Shown here in pieces: positions 11,201-19,633 of a DNA stretch of 60,795 nt (position 1 is its first letter; every line of letters starts with the position of its first letter). The translations under genes were made by a program, and so were the position numbers. The stretch is from Massilia sp. Root133 (GTDB lineage: Bacteria > Pseudomonadota > Gammaproteobacteria > Burkholderiales > Burkholderiaceae_D), in assembly GCF_001426525.1 (NCBI RefSeq), contig NZ_LMEW01000017.1:1-60795 (forward strand), in the 5' to 3' direction. The notes below the pieces were generated by a model that saw only the letters and a list, made by a program, of their open reading frames with translations, did not search any database and was not told the origin of the DNA.

Positions 11201-11840
11201 ACAGGTACGCATCCACGACCGTCGTGTCGCCCCGCGCCACGAGTTTCATCAGGGGACTCGTCGCGTGCGACACGGACACCTGCGTAAAACCGATGGCGCG
11301 GCCGATGCGCGCGACGGCGTCCTCGTGCTGGTGGTAGCGATAGCCGTGCATGAACACGATGGCGAGCGCGCGGATGCCGGCGTCGTACGCCGCCTGCAGG
11401 TCGCGCCGCGCGGCCGCCTCGTCGAGCGGAACGACGACGTCGCCGTGGGCGCCGATGCGTTCGTCGACTTCGATCACGCGGCCATACAGCAGCTCGGGCA
11501 GCACGATGTGCCGGTCGAACAGGCGCGGACGGTTCTGGTAGGCGATCCGCAACGCGTCACGGAAACCCCGCGTGATCGCGAGCACGGTCGGCTCGCCCTT
11601 GCGCTCCAGCAGCGCATTGGTCGCGACCGTCGTGCCCATCTTGACGGCCTCCACCTGTCCGGCGGGGATGGGCGCGCCGGGCGCCAGGCCGAGCAGGTGG
11701 CGGATGCCCGCCACGGCCGCGTCCCGGTACTGTTCAGGATTTTCCGAGAGCAGCTTGTGCGTGACGAGGCTGCCGTCGGGCCGGCGCGCCACGATGTCCG
11801 TGAACGTACCGCCGCGGTCGATCCAGAACTGCCAATCCAT
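8211..11840 (-). CDS. oplAH: 5-oxoprolinase (fused hydantoinase A/B)
   Basis: ATP-dependent opening of 5-oxo-L-proline to glutamate, or a related cyclic-amide hydrolysis. At 1209 residues it is the fused form. The HyuA-like half begins [19 protein letters not shown] and contains [14 protein letters not shown]; the HyuB-like half begins near residue 690 ([20 protein letters not shown]). An in-frame ATG exists at 11861, but the ATG at 11840 is preferred because GGGGA lies 7-11 bp upstream and homologues start close to this point. The length matches fused 5-oxoprolinases, which favours this over a hydantoinase subunit, but substrate cannot be fixed from sequence. Confidence 0.9.
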   Translation of the reverse strand: MDWQFWIDRGGTFTDIVARRPDGSLVTHKLLSENPEQYRDAAVAGIRHLLGLAPGAPIPAGQVEAVKMGTTVATNALLERKGEPTVLAITRGFRDALRIAYQNRPRLFDRHIVLPELLYGRVIEVDERIGAHGDVVVPLDEAAARRDLQAAYDAGIRALAIVFMHGYRYHQHEDAVARIGRAIGFTQVSVSHATSPLMKLVARGDTTVVDAYLSPILRRYVDQVASELPGVNLQFMQSSGGLADARAFQGKDSILSGPAGGIVGMVRASRLAGFERIIGFDMGGTSTDVSHYAGEFERVFETQVAGVRMRAPMMSIHTVAAGGGSVLHFDGSRYRVGPDSAGANPGPASYRRGGPLAVTDCNVMLGKIQPRHFPHLFGPGADQPLDADAVRAGFDAMAADVERATGTRPQPEAVAEGFIRIAVGNMANAIKQISVQRGHDVTDYALTSFGGAGGQHACLVADALGMKTVFIHSLAGVLSAYGMGLADQSAMRERAVERRLDDVGPDALAAGLDTLAEAARADLAAQGVAPERIDVLRRVHLRYEGTDSAIVVPDGDRAALQAQFEQAYRRRFSFLMPGKALVVEAVSVEALGRSDAPPEQQADAVGRGGAAPVFETVRMYADGAWRDTGVYRRQDIAPGDVIDGPAIIAEANATTIVEPGWRAEVTAYNHLVLRRVHALPQRHAIGTSVDPVMLEIFNNLFMSIAEQMGLRLQNTAYSVNIKERLDFSCAIFDADGNLVANAPHMPVHLGSMGESIKAVMRKNAGTMKAGDVYVLNDPYNGGTHLPDVTVISPVFDAADKDILFYVGSRGHHADIGGTTPGSMPPDSTHIEEEGVLIDNFKLVDGADGVLREAETHALLAGARWPARNPDQNLADLRAQVAANQKGVDELRKMVALYGLEVVRAYMGHVQDNAEEAVRRVITALADGHFVNELDNGARIEVTIRVDRAARSAEIDFTGTSGQLPNNFNAPSAVCMAAVLYVFRTLVDDEIPLNAGCLKPLKVIIPPGSMLNPHYPASVVSGNVETSTCITNALYGALGVMAAAQGTMNNFTFGNARYQYYETISGGSGAGPGFDGTDVVQTNMTNSRLTDPEILEFRFPVRLESYAIRAGSGGAGRWHGGNGGVRRIRFLEPMTAAILSNNRIHAPFGMAGGAPGARGRNLVERADGRVEELGHIGKAEMGAGDVFVIETPGGGAYGDAAGMPFSKTPI

Positions 11841-11941
11841 CGTATGTCCCCAGAAAGTCATCGAGCGGCTATTGTAGTCGCGCGTGGCGCCGATTTTGGC
11901 GACAATGCAGTTTTCGCAATCTTTACGAGCCTGGAACCACC

Positions 11942-13456
11942 ATGGACAATCCGCTCTACAGCGTCGCGCAGATCCGCGCCATCGAACAGGCCGCGCAGTC
12001 GCAGCTCCGGCCGCTCGGCACCTCTGGTCCCTCGCCGCTCATGCGGCGCGCCGGCGAGGCCGCGTCCACGTACGCGCTCGAAGTGCTGGGCGGCCTGCCG
12101 ACGGGCCGCATCCTCGTGCTGGCCGGCCCCGGCAACAACGGCGGCGATGCGCTGGAAGTGGCCGCGAACCTGGCCAATCTGGGCGCCAACGTGGACGTCG
12201 TCCACCTCGCCGGCGCGGCCCCGTCGCCCGAGACCGCGCACGCCCTCGCGCGCGCCCAGGCCAGCCGGGCGCGCTTCGTGTCCGGCGTCGCGGACTGCAA
12301 CGGCTGCTGCCTGGTCGTCGACGGCCTGTTCGGCATCGGCCTCGCGCGGCCGCTCGCGGGGCAGGCGCGCGCGCTCGTCGAACGGACGCACGGCATGGCG
12401 TGCCCGGTGCTCGCGCTGGACGTGCCGAGCGGCCTCGATGCGGACACGGGGAGCGTCATCGGCCCGGATGGCGTCGCCGTGCGCGCCACGCATACCATCA
12501 CCTTCCTCGGCGACAAGCCGGGCCTGCACACGGGCGACGGCTGCGACCACGCGGGCCGCGTGCACGTCAACCGCCTCGGTGCGCATGGCCTGCACACGGA
12601 AGCCGCGCACGCGCGCCTGAACGCCCCCGCCCTGTTCGCGGGTTGCCTCGCGCCACGCCGCAATAATTCGCACAAGGGCACCTATGGGGACGTCGCCGTG
12701 CTGGGCGGGGCGCGCGGGATGGCGGGTGCCGGCATCCTCGCGGCGCGCGCGGCGCTGTATGCGGGCGCGGGCCGCGTGTTCGTGGCCGCCGTCGATCCGG
12801 GGCCGGGCCTCGATCCGCTGCAGCCGGAAATCATGTTCCGCGACGCGGCGGGCTTCGCGTTCGACGGCCGCACCGTCGTCGCCGGTCCCGGCATGGGCGA
12901 TTCCGCCGGCGCCACGCACCTGCTGTCGAAAGTCATCGACGGCACGGGGCCGCTCGTGGTCGATGCGGACGCGCTGAACCTGTGCGCGGCGAGCCCCGAC
13001 CTGGCCGCGCGCCTGGCCGCGCACGGCGGCGAAGTCGTCATCACGCCGCACCCGCTGGAAGCCGCGCGCCTGCTCGGCGTCACGGCCGCCGTCGTGCAGG
13101 CCGACCGGCTGGAGAATGCGCGCGAGCTGGCGGAGCGGCTGGATGCCGTCGTCGTGCTGAAAGGCGCGGGCAGCGTCATCGCGCGGCCGGACGGGGAAGT
13201 GGCGCTGAATGCGACGGGCAATCCGGGCCTTGCCACGGGCGGCACGGGCGACGTGCTGGCGGGTCTCGTCGGCACCTTGCTCGGCCAGGGCTGGCCCGCG
13301 TGGGAAGCGGCGCTGGCCGCGACGTGGCTGCACGGCGCGGCGGCCGACCGGCTCGTGGCAGGCGGCGCCGGCCCCATCGGCCTCACGGCGGGCGAGCTGC
13401 CGCGTGCGATCCGCGCCGAGCTGAATGCGCTCGTCGCCGACGCGGCGCTGGCCTGA
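11942..13456 (+). CDS. nnr: Bifunctional NAD(P)H-hydrate epimerase / ADP-dependent dehydratase
   Basis: Metabolite-repair enzyme for NADHX and NADPHX. The N-terminal YjeF_N epimerase domain (about 1-215) carries [13 protein letters not shown]. The C-terminal ribokinase-like dehydratase domain (about 230-504) has the [18 protein letters not shown] signature. The 504-residue length fits the fused bacterial enzyme. It is transcribed divergently from oplAH across about 100 bp and converges on ybbA with a 6-bp gap. Confidence 0.95.
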   Translation: MDNPLYSVAQIRAIEQAAQSQLRPLGTSGPSPLMRRAGEAASTYALEVLGGLPTGRILVLAGPGNNGGDALEVAANLANLGANVDVVHLAGAAPSPETAHALARAQASRARFVSGVADCNGCCLVVDGLFGIGLARPLAGQARALVERTHGMACPVLALDVPSGLDADTGSVIGPDGVAVRATHTITFLGDKPGLHTGDGCDHAGRVHVNRLGAHGLHTEAAHARLNAPALFAGCLAPRRNNSHKGTYGDVAVLGGARGMAGAGILAARAALYAGAGRVFVAAVDPGPGLDPLQPEIMFRDAAGFAFDGRTVVAGPGMGDSAGATHLLSKVIDGTGPLVVDADALNLCAASPDLAARLAAHGGEVVITPHPLEAARLLGVTAAVVQADRLENARELAERLDAVVVLKGAGSVIARPDGEVALNATGNPGLATGGTGDVLAGLVGTLLGQGWPAWEAALAATWLHGAAADRLVAGGAGPIGLTAGELPRAIRAELNALVADAALA

Positions 13457-13462
13457 AGGGTG

Positions 13463-14182
13463 TTACACGACCAGGCGGCCCGCCGCGATCGTCAGCGTGC
13501 GGCCGCAGCGCGCGGCCATCGCGGGATCGTGGGTGACGAGGACAAGGGTCGAGCCGCGCTCGCGATTCAATTCGAACATCAGCTGGATGACGGCTTCACC
13601 GGTGGCGGCATCGAGACTGCCCGTGGGCTCGTCGGCGAACAGCAGCGGCGGTTCGGTGACGAACGCGCGGGCCAGCGCCACGCGCTGCTGCTCGCCGCCC
13701 GACAGGTACTTCGGATAGTGGCGCAGGCGGCTCGACAGGCCCACGCGGCCCAGCATCGCCTCGGCCTTCGCGCGCGCGTCCGCGTCGCCCCGCAGTTCCA
13801 GCGGCAGCATCACGTTTTCCAGCGCGTTCAGGTGCCCGAGCAACTGGAACGACTGGAACACGAAGCCCAGCTTCGCCTTGCGGAACGCGGCGCGGCCATC
13901 CTCGTCGAGGGCGAAGATATCCGTACCGTCGAGCAGGACCTGGCCCGACGATGGCGTATCGAGGCCGGCCAGCAGGCCGAGCAAGGTGGACTTGCCGGAG
14001 CCGGAAGCGCCGACGAGGGCGAGCGTCTCGGCCGGTTGCACGGTAAAATCCACCTCGTGCAGGATCGTGAGCTCGCCGCTGGCATCCGCCACGCGCTTCG
14101 ACAGGCCGCGGACCTCGATGGCCGGCCTTGCCGTTCCGCTCACACTTGAACTGCCTTTTGACGCCTCGGGAATATCACGCAT
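13463..14182 (-). CDS. ybbA: ABC transporter ATPase, YbbA/LolD type
   Basis: A 239-residue nucleotide-binding subunit of a MacB/LolD-like exporter. It shows Walker A (GASGSGKST), signature (LSGGEQQR), Walker B (LLFADEPTGSLD) and the H-loop (VTHD). It diverges from tesA, the same arrangement as ybbA-tesA in E. coli, so YbbA is the likely identity. The permease (YbbP type) is not next to it. The start chosen at 14182 overlaps the tesA start codon; an upstream ATG at 14233 would run into tesA, and a GTG downstream is also possible. Confidence 0.88.
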   Translation of the reverse strand: MRDIPEASKGSSSVSGTARPAIEVRGLSKRVADASGELTILHEVDFTVQPAETLALVGASGSGKSTLLGLLAGLDTPSSGQVLLDGTDIFALDEDGRAAFRKAKLGFVFQSFQLLGHLNALENVMLPLELRGDADARAKAEAMLGRVGLSSRLRHYPKYLSGGEQQRVALARAFVTEPPLLFADEPTGSLDAATGEAVIQLMFELNRERGSTLVLVTHDPAMAARCGRTLTIAAGRLVV

Positions 14183-14813
14183 GCTTGCTTTACTCAGGAA
14201 ATGGACGATCGCTGCCGTCGCGGTGCTTGGCATGACCGCGGCGGGGAGCGCCTATTCTGCCCCAAAAACCGTGCTCGTGGTGGGCGACAGCCTGTCCGCC
14301 GAATACGGCCTCGCGCGCGGCACCGGCTGGGTCGCCCTGCTGGAACAGCGCCTGAAGGCCGAGAAGATCGACGCGCACATCGTCAACGCCAGCATCAGCG
14401 GCGAGACGACGAGCGGCGGCCGCACGCGCCTGCCCGTCCTGCTGCAGCAGCACAAGCCAGACGTCGTCGTGCTGGAACTGGGCGCGAACGACGGCCTGCG
14501 CGGCCTGAGCGTGCCGGCCGCCGCGGACAACCTGCGCACGATGATCCAGCTCGCGCAGCAGAACAAGGCCAAGGTCCTGCTCGTCGGCATGCGCATGCCG
14601 CCCAACTACGGCCGCGCCTACACCGAACGCTTCGCCGGCATGTACAAGGACCTCGCCGGTACATACAAAGTGCCGCTGGTGCCGTTCATGCTGGACGGCG
14701 TCGCGCAAGACGCGGCAAACTTCCAGGCCGACCGCATGCACCCGCTCGCGACCGCCCATCCGACCATCCTCAACAACATCTGGCCGCAATTCGCGCCTCT
14801 CGTCAAACGATAA
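14181..14813 (+). CDS. tesA: Periplasmic arylesterase / thioesterase I (SGNH hydrolase)
   Basis: A 210-residue exported hydrolase. After an N-terminal hydrophobic signal peptide come the SGNH blocks: GDSLSAEYGL (nucleophile Ser), GETTSGG, GANDGLRG and DRMHPLATAHP (catalytic Asp and His). The family acts as multifunctional acyl-CoA thioesterase, protease and lysophospholipase in the periplasm. The ATG at 14181 is preceded by GGGAA and begins the signal peptide directly. It diverges from ybbA and its stop codon overlaps mnmH. Confidence 0.95.
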   Translation: MLALLRKWTIAAVAVLGMTAAGSAYSAPKTVLVVGDSLSAEYGLARGTGWVALLEQRLKAEKIDAHIVNASISGETTSGGRTRLPVLLQQHKPDVVVLELGANDGLRGLSVPAAADNLRTMIQLAQQNKAKVLLVGMRMPPNYGRAYTERFAGMYKDLAGTYKVPLVPFMLDGVAQDAANFQADRMHPLATAHPTILNNIWPQFAPLVKR

Positions 14814-15865
14814 TGAAATACCCCGCAGTCCTCGGCGTCGACGACGTCCTGCCCATGCTCGACCAGTTCGACACCATCATCGACGCGCGCAGCGAGTCCG
14901 AGTTCGCGCTCGACCGCATCCCGGGCGCCATCAATTGCCCCACGCTGGACGACGCGCAGCGCGTCCTCGTCGGCACCACGTACAAGCAGGTCGGCGCCTT
15001 CGAGGCGAAGAAGATCGGCGCCCCGCTCGTCGCGCAGAACATCGCGCGCTACGTCGAGACGCTGTTCGCCGACAAGCCGAAAGACTGGAAACCGCTCGTC
15101 TACTGCTGGCGCGGCGGCAACCGCAGCGGCTCGATGGCCCTGATCTTCGCCAAGATCGGCTGGCCCGTCGTGCAGCTCGACGGCGGCTACAAGGCGTATC
15201 GCGCCTACGTCGCGGCCGCGCTGGAAAACCCGCCGGCGCTGGATTTCCGGGTCATTTGCGGCACGACGGGCAGCGGCAAGAGCCGCCTGCTCGAAACGCT
15301 GGAATCCATCGGCGCGCAGGTGCTCGACCTGGAGCGCCTCGCCGCGCACCGCGGCTCCGTCCTCGGCCACCTGCCGGGCGAGCCGCAGCCGAGCCAGAAG
15401 ATGTTCGAGACGCGCATCTGGGACAAGCTGCGCCGCTTCGATCCGTCCAGGCCCGTGTTCGTGGAATCGGAGAGCAAGAAGGTGGGCAACCTGCGCGTGC
15501 CTGAGGTAGTCATGGAACGCATGCGCGCCGCGCCCTGCATTTCGCTGCAGCTGGACCGTCCCCATCGGGTGCAGCTGCTGATGGAAGACTACCACCACTT
15601 CTGCGCCGACCCGGGCGCATTGAATGCGCAGCTGGACCATCTGGTGCAACTGCACGGCCGCGCGCGCATCGAAACGTGGCACCAGATGGCCAATACGGGG
15701 CAGATGCCGGCGCTCGTCGACCAGCTGCTCGTCGAGCACTACGACCCCGCCTACCTGCGCTCGATCGACCGGAATTTCGTGCACTACCCGCAGGCCGAGG
15801 CGCTGACCTTGCCGGGCATCTCGAAGGACGACTTCATCGCGGCCGCGCGGCATCTGCACGGCTAG
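14813..15865 (+). CDS. mnmH: tRNA 2-selenouridine synthase
   Basis: Replaces sulfur by selenium (through a geranylated intermediate) at the wobble 2-thiouridine of tRNAs for Lys, Glu and Gln. The 350-residue protein has an N-terminal rhodanese domain with the catalytic cysteine in YCWRGGNRSGS (Cys98). A P-loop domain follows (GTTGSGKS at 150-157). The start overlaps the tesA stop as TAATG, suggesting coupled translation. It needs selenophosphate from SelD, which is not in this window. Confidence 0.95.
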   Translation: MKYPAVLGVDDVLPMLDQFDTIIDARSESEFALDRIPGAINCPTLDDAQRVLVGTTYKQVGAFEAKKIGAPLVAQNIARYVETLFADKPKDWKPLVYCWRGGNRSGSMALIFAKIGWPVVQLDGGYKAYRAYVAAALENPPALDFRVICGTTGSGKSRLLETLESIGAQVLDLERLAAHRGSVLGHLPGEPQPSQKMFETRIWDKLRRFDPSRPVFVESESKKVGNLRVPEVVMERMRAAPCISLQLDRPHRVQLLMEDYHHFCADPGALNAQLDHLVQLHGRARIETWHQMANTGQMPALVDQLLVEHYDPAYLRSIDRNFVHYPQAEALTLPGISKDDFIAAARHLHG

Positions 15866-15922
15866 GACTGGCACGGCTCTTGCTGCGTGTCTCTCTCCTG
15901 AACCGCACACGAGGGGAACGCG

Positions 15923-16366
15923 ATGAACCGCATGGATGTCACCGAGAAAATCGTCAGCGCCAAGGTAGCCAAAGGCATCAGATGGGAAGACGTGGCCGGC
16001 AGGGTCGGCCAGTCGAAGGAATGGACGACCGCGCTGTGCCTGGGCCAGATGACCGCCTCGGCCGAACAGGCGGCCATCCTCGGCGACATCTTCGGCCTGA
16101 CCGACGAAGAGTGCAAATGGCTGCAGGTGGTCCCGTACAAGGGTTCGCTGCCGACGGCCGTCCCGACCGATCCGCTGATCTACCGCTGGTACGAGATCGT
16201 CAACGTCTACGGCACGACGGTCAAGGAACTGATCCACGAAGAGTTTGGCGACGGCATCATGAGCGCCATCGACTTCCACATGGACATCGTGCGCGCGCCC
16301 GATCCGAAAGGCGACCGGGTCAACGTGATCCTGTCAGGCAAATTCCTGCCGTACAAGCAGTATTGA
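15923..16366 (+). CDS. cynS: Cyanate hydratase (cyanase)
   Basis: Bicarbonate-dependent breakdown of cyanate to ammonia and CO2, by a cytosolic decamer. The 147-residue protein has the N-terminal helical domain and the C-terminal catalytic fold. The conserved Arg88, Glu91 and Ser114 lie in IYRWYEIVNVYG and GIMSAIDF. GAGGGGAA just before the ATG at 15923 fixes the start. Neither the carbonic anhydrase (CynT) nor the LysR regulator (CynR) usually found nearby is present. It is convergent with the next gene, 1 bp apart. Confidence 0.97.
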   Translation: MNRMDVTEKIVSAKVAKGIRWEDVAGRVGQSKEWTTALCLGQMTASAEQAAILGDIFGLTDEECKWLQVVPYKGSLPTAVPTDPLIYRWYEIVNVYGTTVKELIHEEFGDGIMSAIDFHMDIVRAPDPKGDRVNVILSGKFLPYKQY

Positions 16367-16367
16367 C

Positions 16368-16799
16368 TCATTCCTGCGCGAGATAGCCCTGCGCGGTGGC
16401 CTTGACCGGATCCTGGAACACGGCCATCGCCGTCGTCATGCGCCGGAAGCCGTAGCGCGCATAAAACCCTTCCTTGCCGGGTACCGAATACAGGATGATC
16501 TTCGCGTGCCCGCGCGAGCACTCGACGAGGTGCGCGATCAGCGCGTCCCCCAGGCCGCGCCCCTGGTGGCTGGGCAGGATCGCCACGTCGCAGATATAGG
16601 AACAGTCGAGGCCGTCGGCCAGCGCACGTCCTGCCGCGACCAGTACGCCGTCCTCGTAGCCGAAACGGCGGAACATGCTGTTGCCGAACACCGTCTTCAG
16701 GCGCTCCGGCGACTTGTTGCCGAGCGGGGCCTTGCGATACAGCTCGGAGAGTTCGTTCCAGTCCACGTTGTCGAGCGTGTCGGTCCAGGTGACAGTCAT
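16368..16799 (-). CDS. GNAT-family N-acetyltransferase
   Basis: A 143-residue acetyl-CoA-dependent acyltransferase of the GNAT fold. The acetyl-CoA loop is visible as VAILPSHQGRGLGDALIAHL, followed by the C-terminal YSVPGKEGFYARYGFRRM typical of the family. The substrate is unknown. The start at 16799 has AAGGA about 8 bp upstream. The gene ends 1 bp from cynS on the opposite strand. Confidence 0.9.
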   Translation of the reverse strand: MTVTWTDTLDNVDWNELSELYRKAPLGNKSPERLKTVFGNSMFRRFGYEDGVLVAAGRALADGLDCSYICDVAILPSHQGRGLGDALIAHLVECSRGHAKIILYSVPGKEGFYARYGFRRMTTAMAVFQDPVKATAQGYLAQE

Positions 16800-16851
16800 G
16801 GGGTCGTCCTTGCGTTGTCGATCGAACCGCGATTGTAACGGTGCTGCAAAG

Positions 16852-16882
16852 AAAAAGCCCGGTCCGCTCGCGCGGCCGGGCT
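16852..16882 (-). terminator. Intrinsic terminator of ppiD
   Basis: AGCCCGG and CCGGGCT arms (16856-16882) form a GC-rich hairpin. On the minus strand it is followed by a T tract (16856-16852). It lies 20 bp after the ppiD stop codon. Confidence 0.75.
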
Positions 16883-16901
16883 GTCGATGACGCGTCCGGA
16901 A

Positions 16902-18815
16902 TTATTCGGACTTGGCGCCGAGATCGGCAGGCTTGACGTTGATCTTCGCCTTCGCCTTGTGCTTCAGCGCTTCGACGAAGCCATAGGTCTCGGCATTGCC
17001 GACGGCGCGGCCGATCTGTTCCGCTTCCTGCTTGCGGCGCGCCACGTCCGGCTGGGCCGGCTGGCTCACCTTGTTGATGCGGTAGACGCCATAGCCCACG
17101 CCCGGGATGTCGACGCCGACATAGGCCGGCAGCTTGCTCGCGTCCGCCTTCAGCACGGCGACCGCGGCCGTTTCGTTGATCGTCGGCTGCTTCGTGCGCG
17201 CCACGATCTTCGCTTCGCCGAAGCCGGCGGTATCGCCCGATGCCTTGGCGGCGGCCAGTTTCGCTTCGCCGGCCTGGCGTGCCAGCTTGGCCGCTTCTTC
17301 CTGCGTCACGCGCTGGCGGATGGCGGCTTCGACGTCGGCCAGCGGACGTTTGGTCGCCGGCTTGAATTCCACGACGCGGCCCGCGACCAGCGTACCCGGC
17401 GCCACTTCGACGGCGTCCGTGTTGCGCTTGTTCTTCACCGCGTCGCTGCCGAAGATCGCTTCCAGGAATTTCGGATTGTTGACCGGCGACGCGCCCAGGG
17501 CCGGGTTCGGCGCACGGGTCAGGCCTTCGGCGGTCTGGATCGTCAGGCCCAGCTTGTCGGCGACCGGCTTCAGGCTGTCCGCCTGCTCGTACACGGTGTT
17601 GCGGAAGGTTTCCGCCAGTTCCGTGTACTTCGCCGACATCTTCGCCTTCTTCAGCTCGGCAAGGATTTCCGGCTTCGCCTCTTCCAGCGACTTCTGCGTT
17701 TCCGGCACGATCTTCGTGATCTTGACGATGTGGTAGCCGAATTCCGAACGGACGAGACCGCTGACTTCGCCTTCCTTCAGGCCGTAGATCGCGTCTTCGA
17801 CGGGCTTGACGAACACGCCTTTCTGCACGACGCCCAGGTCGCCGCCCAGCTCGGCCGAGCCCGGATCCTGCGATTGCGCCTTGGCGATCTTCGCGAAGTC
17901 GTTCGGGTTCTTGCGGACTTCATCCAGGACAGCCTGCGCCTTGGCCTTCGCGGCGGCGTCCTCGGCGGCCGAGGCGCCCTTCTTTACGTTGATCAGGATG
18001 TGGCTGGCGGTACGCTTTTCCGGCGTGGTGAAGCGCGCCTTGTTCTTGTTGTACGCGTCGGCGATGTCGGCGTCAGACACGTTGACCTGCTTCTCGACGG
18101 CGGACGCATCGAACACGACGTACTCGGCCTTGACGGATTCCGGCACCTGGAACAGCGCCGCGTTCTTGTCGTAATAGGCCTTCACCATATCATCCGTGAC
18201 CTTGACCTGCGCAACGTAGTTCGCAGCCGGGAACAGCTGCTCCTGCACTTCGCGCTCTTCGTCGTTGATGTCCGACAGGCGGTTGGCGACGGTACGCGGC
18301 GCGAACGCGGTCTGCTGGACGGAACCGACGAGCTGCTGCACGGCCAGGTCGTGGCGCATGCGCTGGTCGAACATGTCCGGCGTCATGCCCTGCGCAGCCA
18401 GTGCGGCCTTGTAGCGGTCCATGTCGAACGTGCCGTCTTCCTTGCGGAATGCCTGGATCCCGAGGATCGCCTTCTGCAGCGCGGCGTCGCTCACCGTCAG
18501 GTGGTTGCGGATGATCTCGGCGTTGATGGCGCGCTCGGCCACGAGCTGGTCGAGCACGGCCTGCTTCGCTTCCGGCGTCTCGAACAGTTTCTGGTCGAAC
18601 TGCTCGCCCATCATCTGGCGGGCCTGGTCCAGCTGGCGGCGCTGGGCGGCTTCCCACTCCTGCTGGGTGATCTTCTTCCCGTCCACGGTCGCCACACCAT
18701 CGTTGCTGCCGCGTTCGTTGTAGCTGCTGACGCCCACCAGAACGAACGACGGAACGATCAGCAGCAGCAGGAAGAACTGCATCAGGCGCTGGTGAGTACG
18801 GATAAATTCAAACAT
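16902..18815 (-). CDS. ppiD: Periplasmic folding chaperone PpiD (SurA_N and PpiC domains)
   Basis: A 637-residue inner-membrane-anchored chaperone facing the periplasm that helps newly secreted outer-membrane proteins. One N-terminal transmembrane segment (FFLLLLIVPSFVLVGVSS) is followed by a SurA_N-like chaperone region (about 35-230). A single parvulin domain begins about residue 267 (TASHILINVKKG) and holds GGDLGVVQKG and FGYHIVKI. The position next to hupB and lon matches the E. coli order lon-hupB-ppiD. It is followed by a clear terminator. Confidence 0.95.
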   Translation of the reverse strand: MFEFIRTHQRLMQFFLLLLIVPSFVLVGVSSYNERGSNDGVATVDGKKITQQEWEAAQRRQLDQARQMMGEQFDQKLFETPEAKQAVLDQLVAERAINAEIIRNHLTVSDAALQKAILGIQAFRKEDGTFDMDRYKAALAAQGMTPDMFDQRMRHDLAVQQLVGSVQQTAFAPRTVANRLSDINDEEREVQEQLFPAANYVAQVKVTDDMVKAYYDKNAALFQVPESVKAEYVVFDASAVEKQVNVSDADIADAYNKNKARFTTPEKRTASHILINVKKGASAAEDAAAKAKAQAVLDEVRKNPNDFAKIAKAQSQDPGSAELGGDLGVVQKGVFVKPVEDAIYGLKEGEVSGLVRSEFGYHIVKITKIVPETQKSLEEAKPEILAELKKAKMSAKYTELAETFRNTVYEQADSLKPVADKLGLTIQTAEGLTRAPNPALGASPVNNPKFLEAIFGSDAVKNKRNTDAVEVAPGTLVAGRVVEFKPATKRPLADVEAAIRQRVTQEEAAKLARQAGEAKLAAAKASGDTAGFGEAKIVARTKQPTINETAAVAVLKADASKLPAYVGVDIPGVGYGVYRINKVSQPAQPDVARRKQEAEQIGRAVGNAETYGFVEALKHKAKAKINVKPADLGAKSE

Positions 18816-18856
18816 GGTCAGCCAATCAAGGTTGAAAATGCGTTATCGAAAAACTT

Positions 18857-18890
18857 AAAAAAAAAGGCGAACCTAGGTTCGCCTCTTTTT
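18857..18890 (-). terminator. Terminator after the tRNA-Asp pair
   Basis: A 20-bp perfect palindrome (18865-18884, core GGCGAACCTAGGTTCGCC) is flanked by A9 on the left and T5 on the right. It should work in both directions. On the minus strand it ends the tRNA-Asp transcript just upstream of ppiD. Confidence 0.8.
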
Positions 18891-18898
18891 CAGTATCT

Positions 18899-18975
18899 TG
18901 GCGGAGCGGACGGGGCTCGAACCCGCGACCCCCGGCGTGACAGGCCGGTATTCTAACCAACTGAACTACCGCTCC
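18899..18975 (-). tRNA. tRNA-Asp (GTC), copy 1
   Basis: A 77-nt cloverleaf on the minus strand, with acceptor GGAGCGG/CCGCTCC, anticodon GTC in CTGTCAC, T-loop GGTTCGAGCC and an encoded CCA end. It is identical to the copy 131 bp upstream. Confidence 0.97.
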
Positions 18976-19029
18976 GAATTCTTGTATTTCGCAACCGCAA
19001 AATCGAAGCCCGACAAGGCTTGCGATTCG

Positions 19030-19106
19030 TGGCGGAGCGGACGGGGCTCGAACCCGCGACCCCCGGCGTGACAGGCCGGTATTCTAACCAACTGAACTAC
19101 CGCTCC
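19030..19106 (-). tRNA. tRNA-Asp (GTC), copy 2
   Basis: A second 77-nt tRNA-Asp with the same sequence as copy 1, including GTC anticodon and encoded CCA. It lies between hupB and copy 1 and is probably part of the same transcript. Confidence 0.97.
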
Positions 19107-19178
19107 ACGAAATACTGGGTGCTACTCGACTGACTGGAATCCAGCAGCGTCCTGCTGCGTGTCAGCGCAGCGGAGGCA

Positions 19179-19451
19179 TTAGTTTACTGCATCTTTCAGT
19201 GCTTTACCAGCCTTAAATTTCGGGACCTTGGCCGCCTTGATCTTGATGGCTTCCTTCGTGCGCGGATCGCGGCCCGTGCGTGCGGCGCGCTCGCCGACGG
19301 TGAACGTGCCGAAACCGACCAGCGTGACGCTGTCGTTGTTCTTCAGCGTGTTGGTCACAGCGTCGATCATGGCATCGAGGGCGCGCGCCGCAGAAGCTTT
19401 GGTCAGGTCCGCGGACTTCGCGATTTCTTCGATCAGTTCAGTTTTGTTCAC
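19179..19451 (-). CDS. hupB: DNA-binding protein HU-beta
   Basis: A 90-residue nucleoid protein that bends DNA without strong sequence preference. It shows [21 protein letters not shown] and the C-terminal [16 protein letters not shown] of the family. The frame stays open upstream, but the start is placed at the GTG at 19451 ([13 protein letters not shown]) because homologues begin there and GAGGGAAGAAA stands just before it. It lies between lon and the tRNA-Asp genes. Confidence 0.96.
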   Translation of the reverse strand: MNKTELIEEIAKSADLTKASAARALDAMIDAVTNTLKNNDSVTLVGFGTFTVGERAARTGRDPRTKEAIKIKAAKVPKFKAGKALKDAVN

Positions 19452-19530
19452 TTTCTTCCCTCGTTGTGCGTTCTGGACACGGCATGCGCGACCGGGTCGG
19501 ATTGACGGTCGGCAAAAACCGCAAGGGCGT

Positions 19531-19560
19531 ATTAAACAAGCCGACAATGCGTTGTGTCAA
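19531..19560 (-). promoter_or_regulatory. Sigma-70 promoter of hupB
   Basis: On the minus strand, TTGACA (19560-19555) and TTTAAT (19536-19531) are 18 bp apart. The first is a perfect -35 and the second is a five-of-six -10. The predicted transcript has a leader of about 75 nt before the GTG start. Confidence 0.65.
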
Positions 19561-19586
19561 GTAACGCACGAGCAACAGCACGACAT

Positions 19587-19612
19587 AAAAAAACGGCACC
19601 CGAAGGTGCCGT
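19587..19612 (-). terminator. Intrinsic terminator of lon
   Basis: ACGGCACC and GGTGCCGT (19593-19612) form an 8-bp stem with a CGAA loop. On the minus strand a T7 run follows (19593-19587). It lies about 20 bp after the lon stop codon. Confidence 0.85.
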
Positions 19613-19633
19613 ATTTCACGCTGCCCAGCAGGT

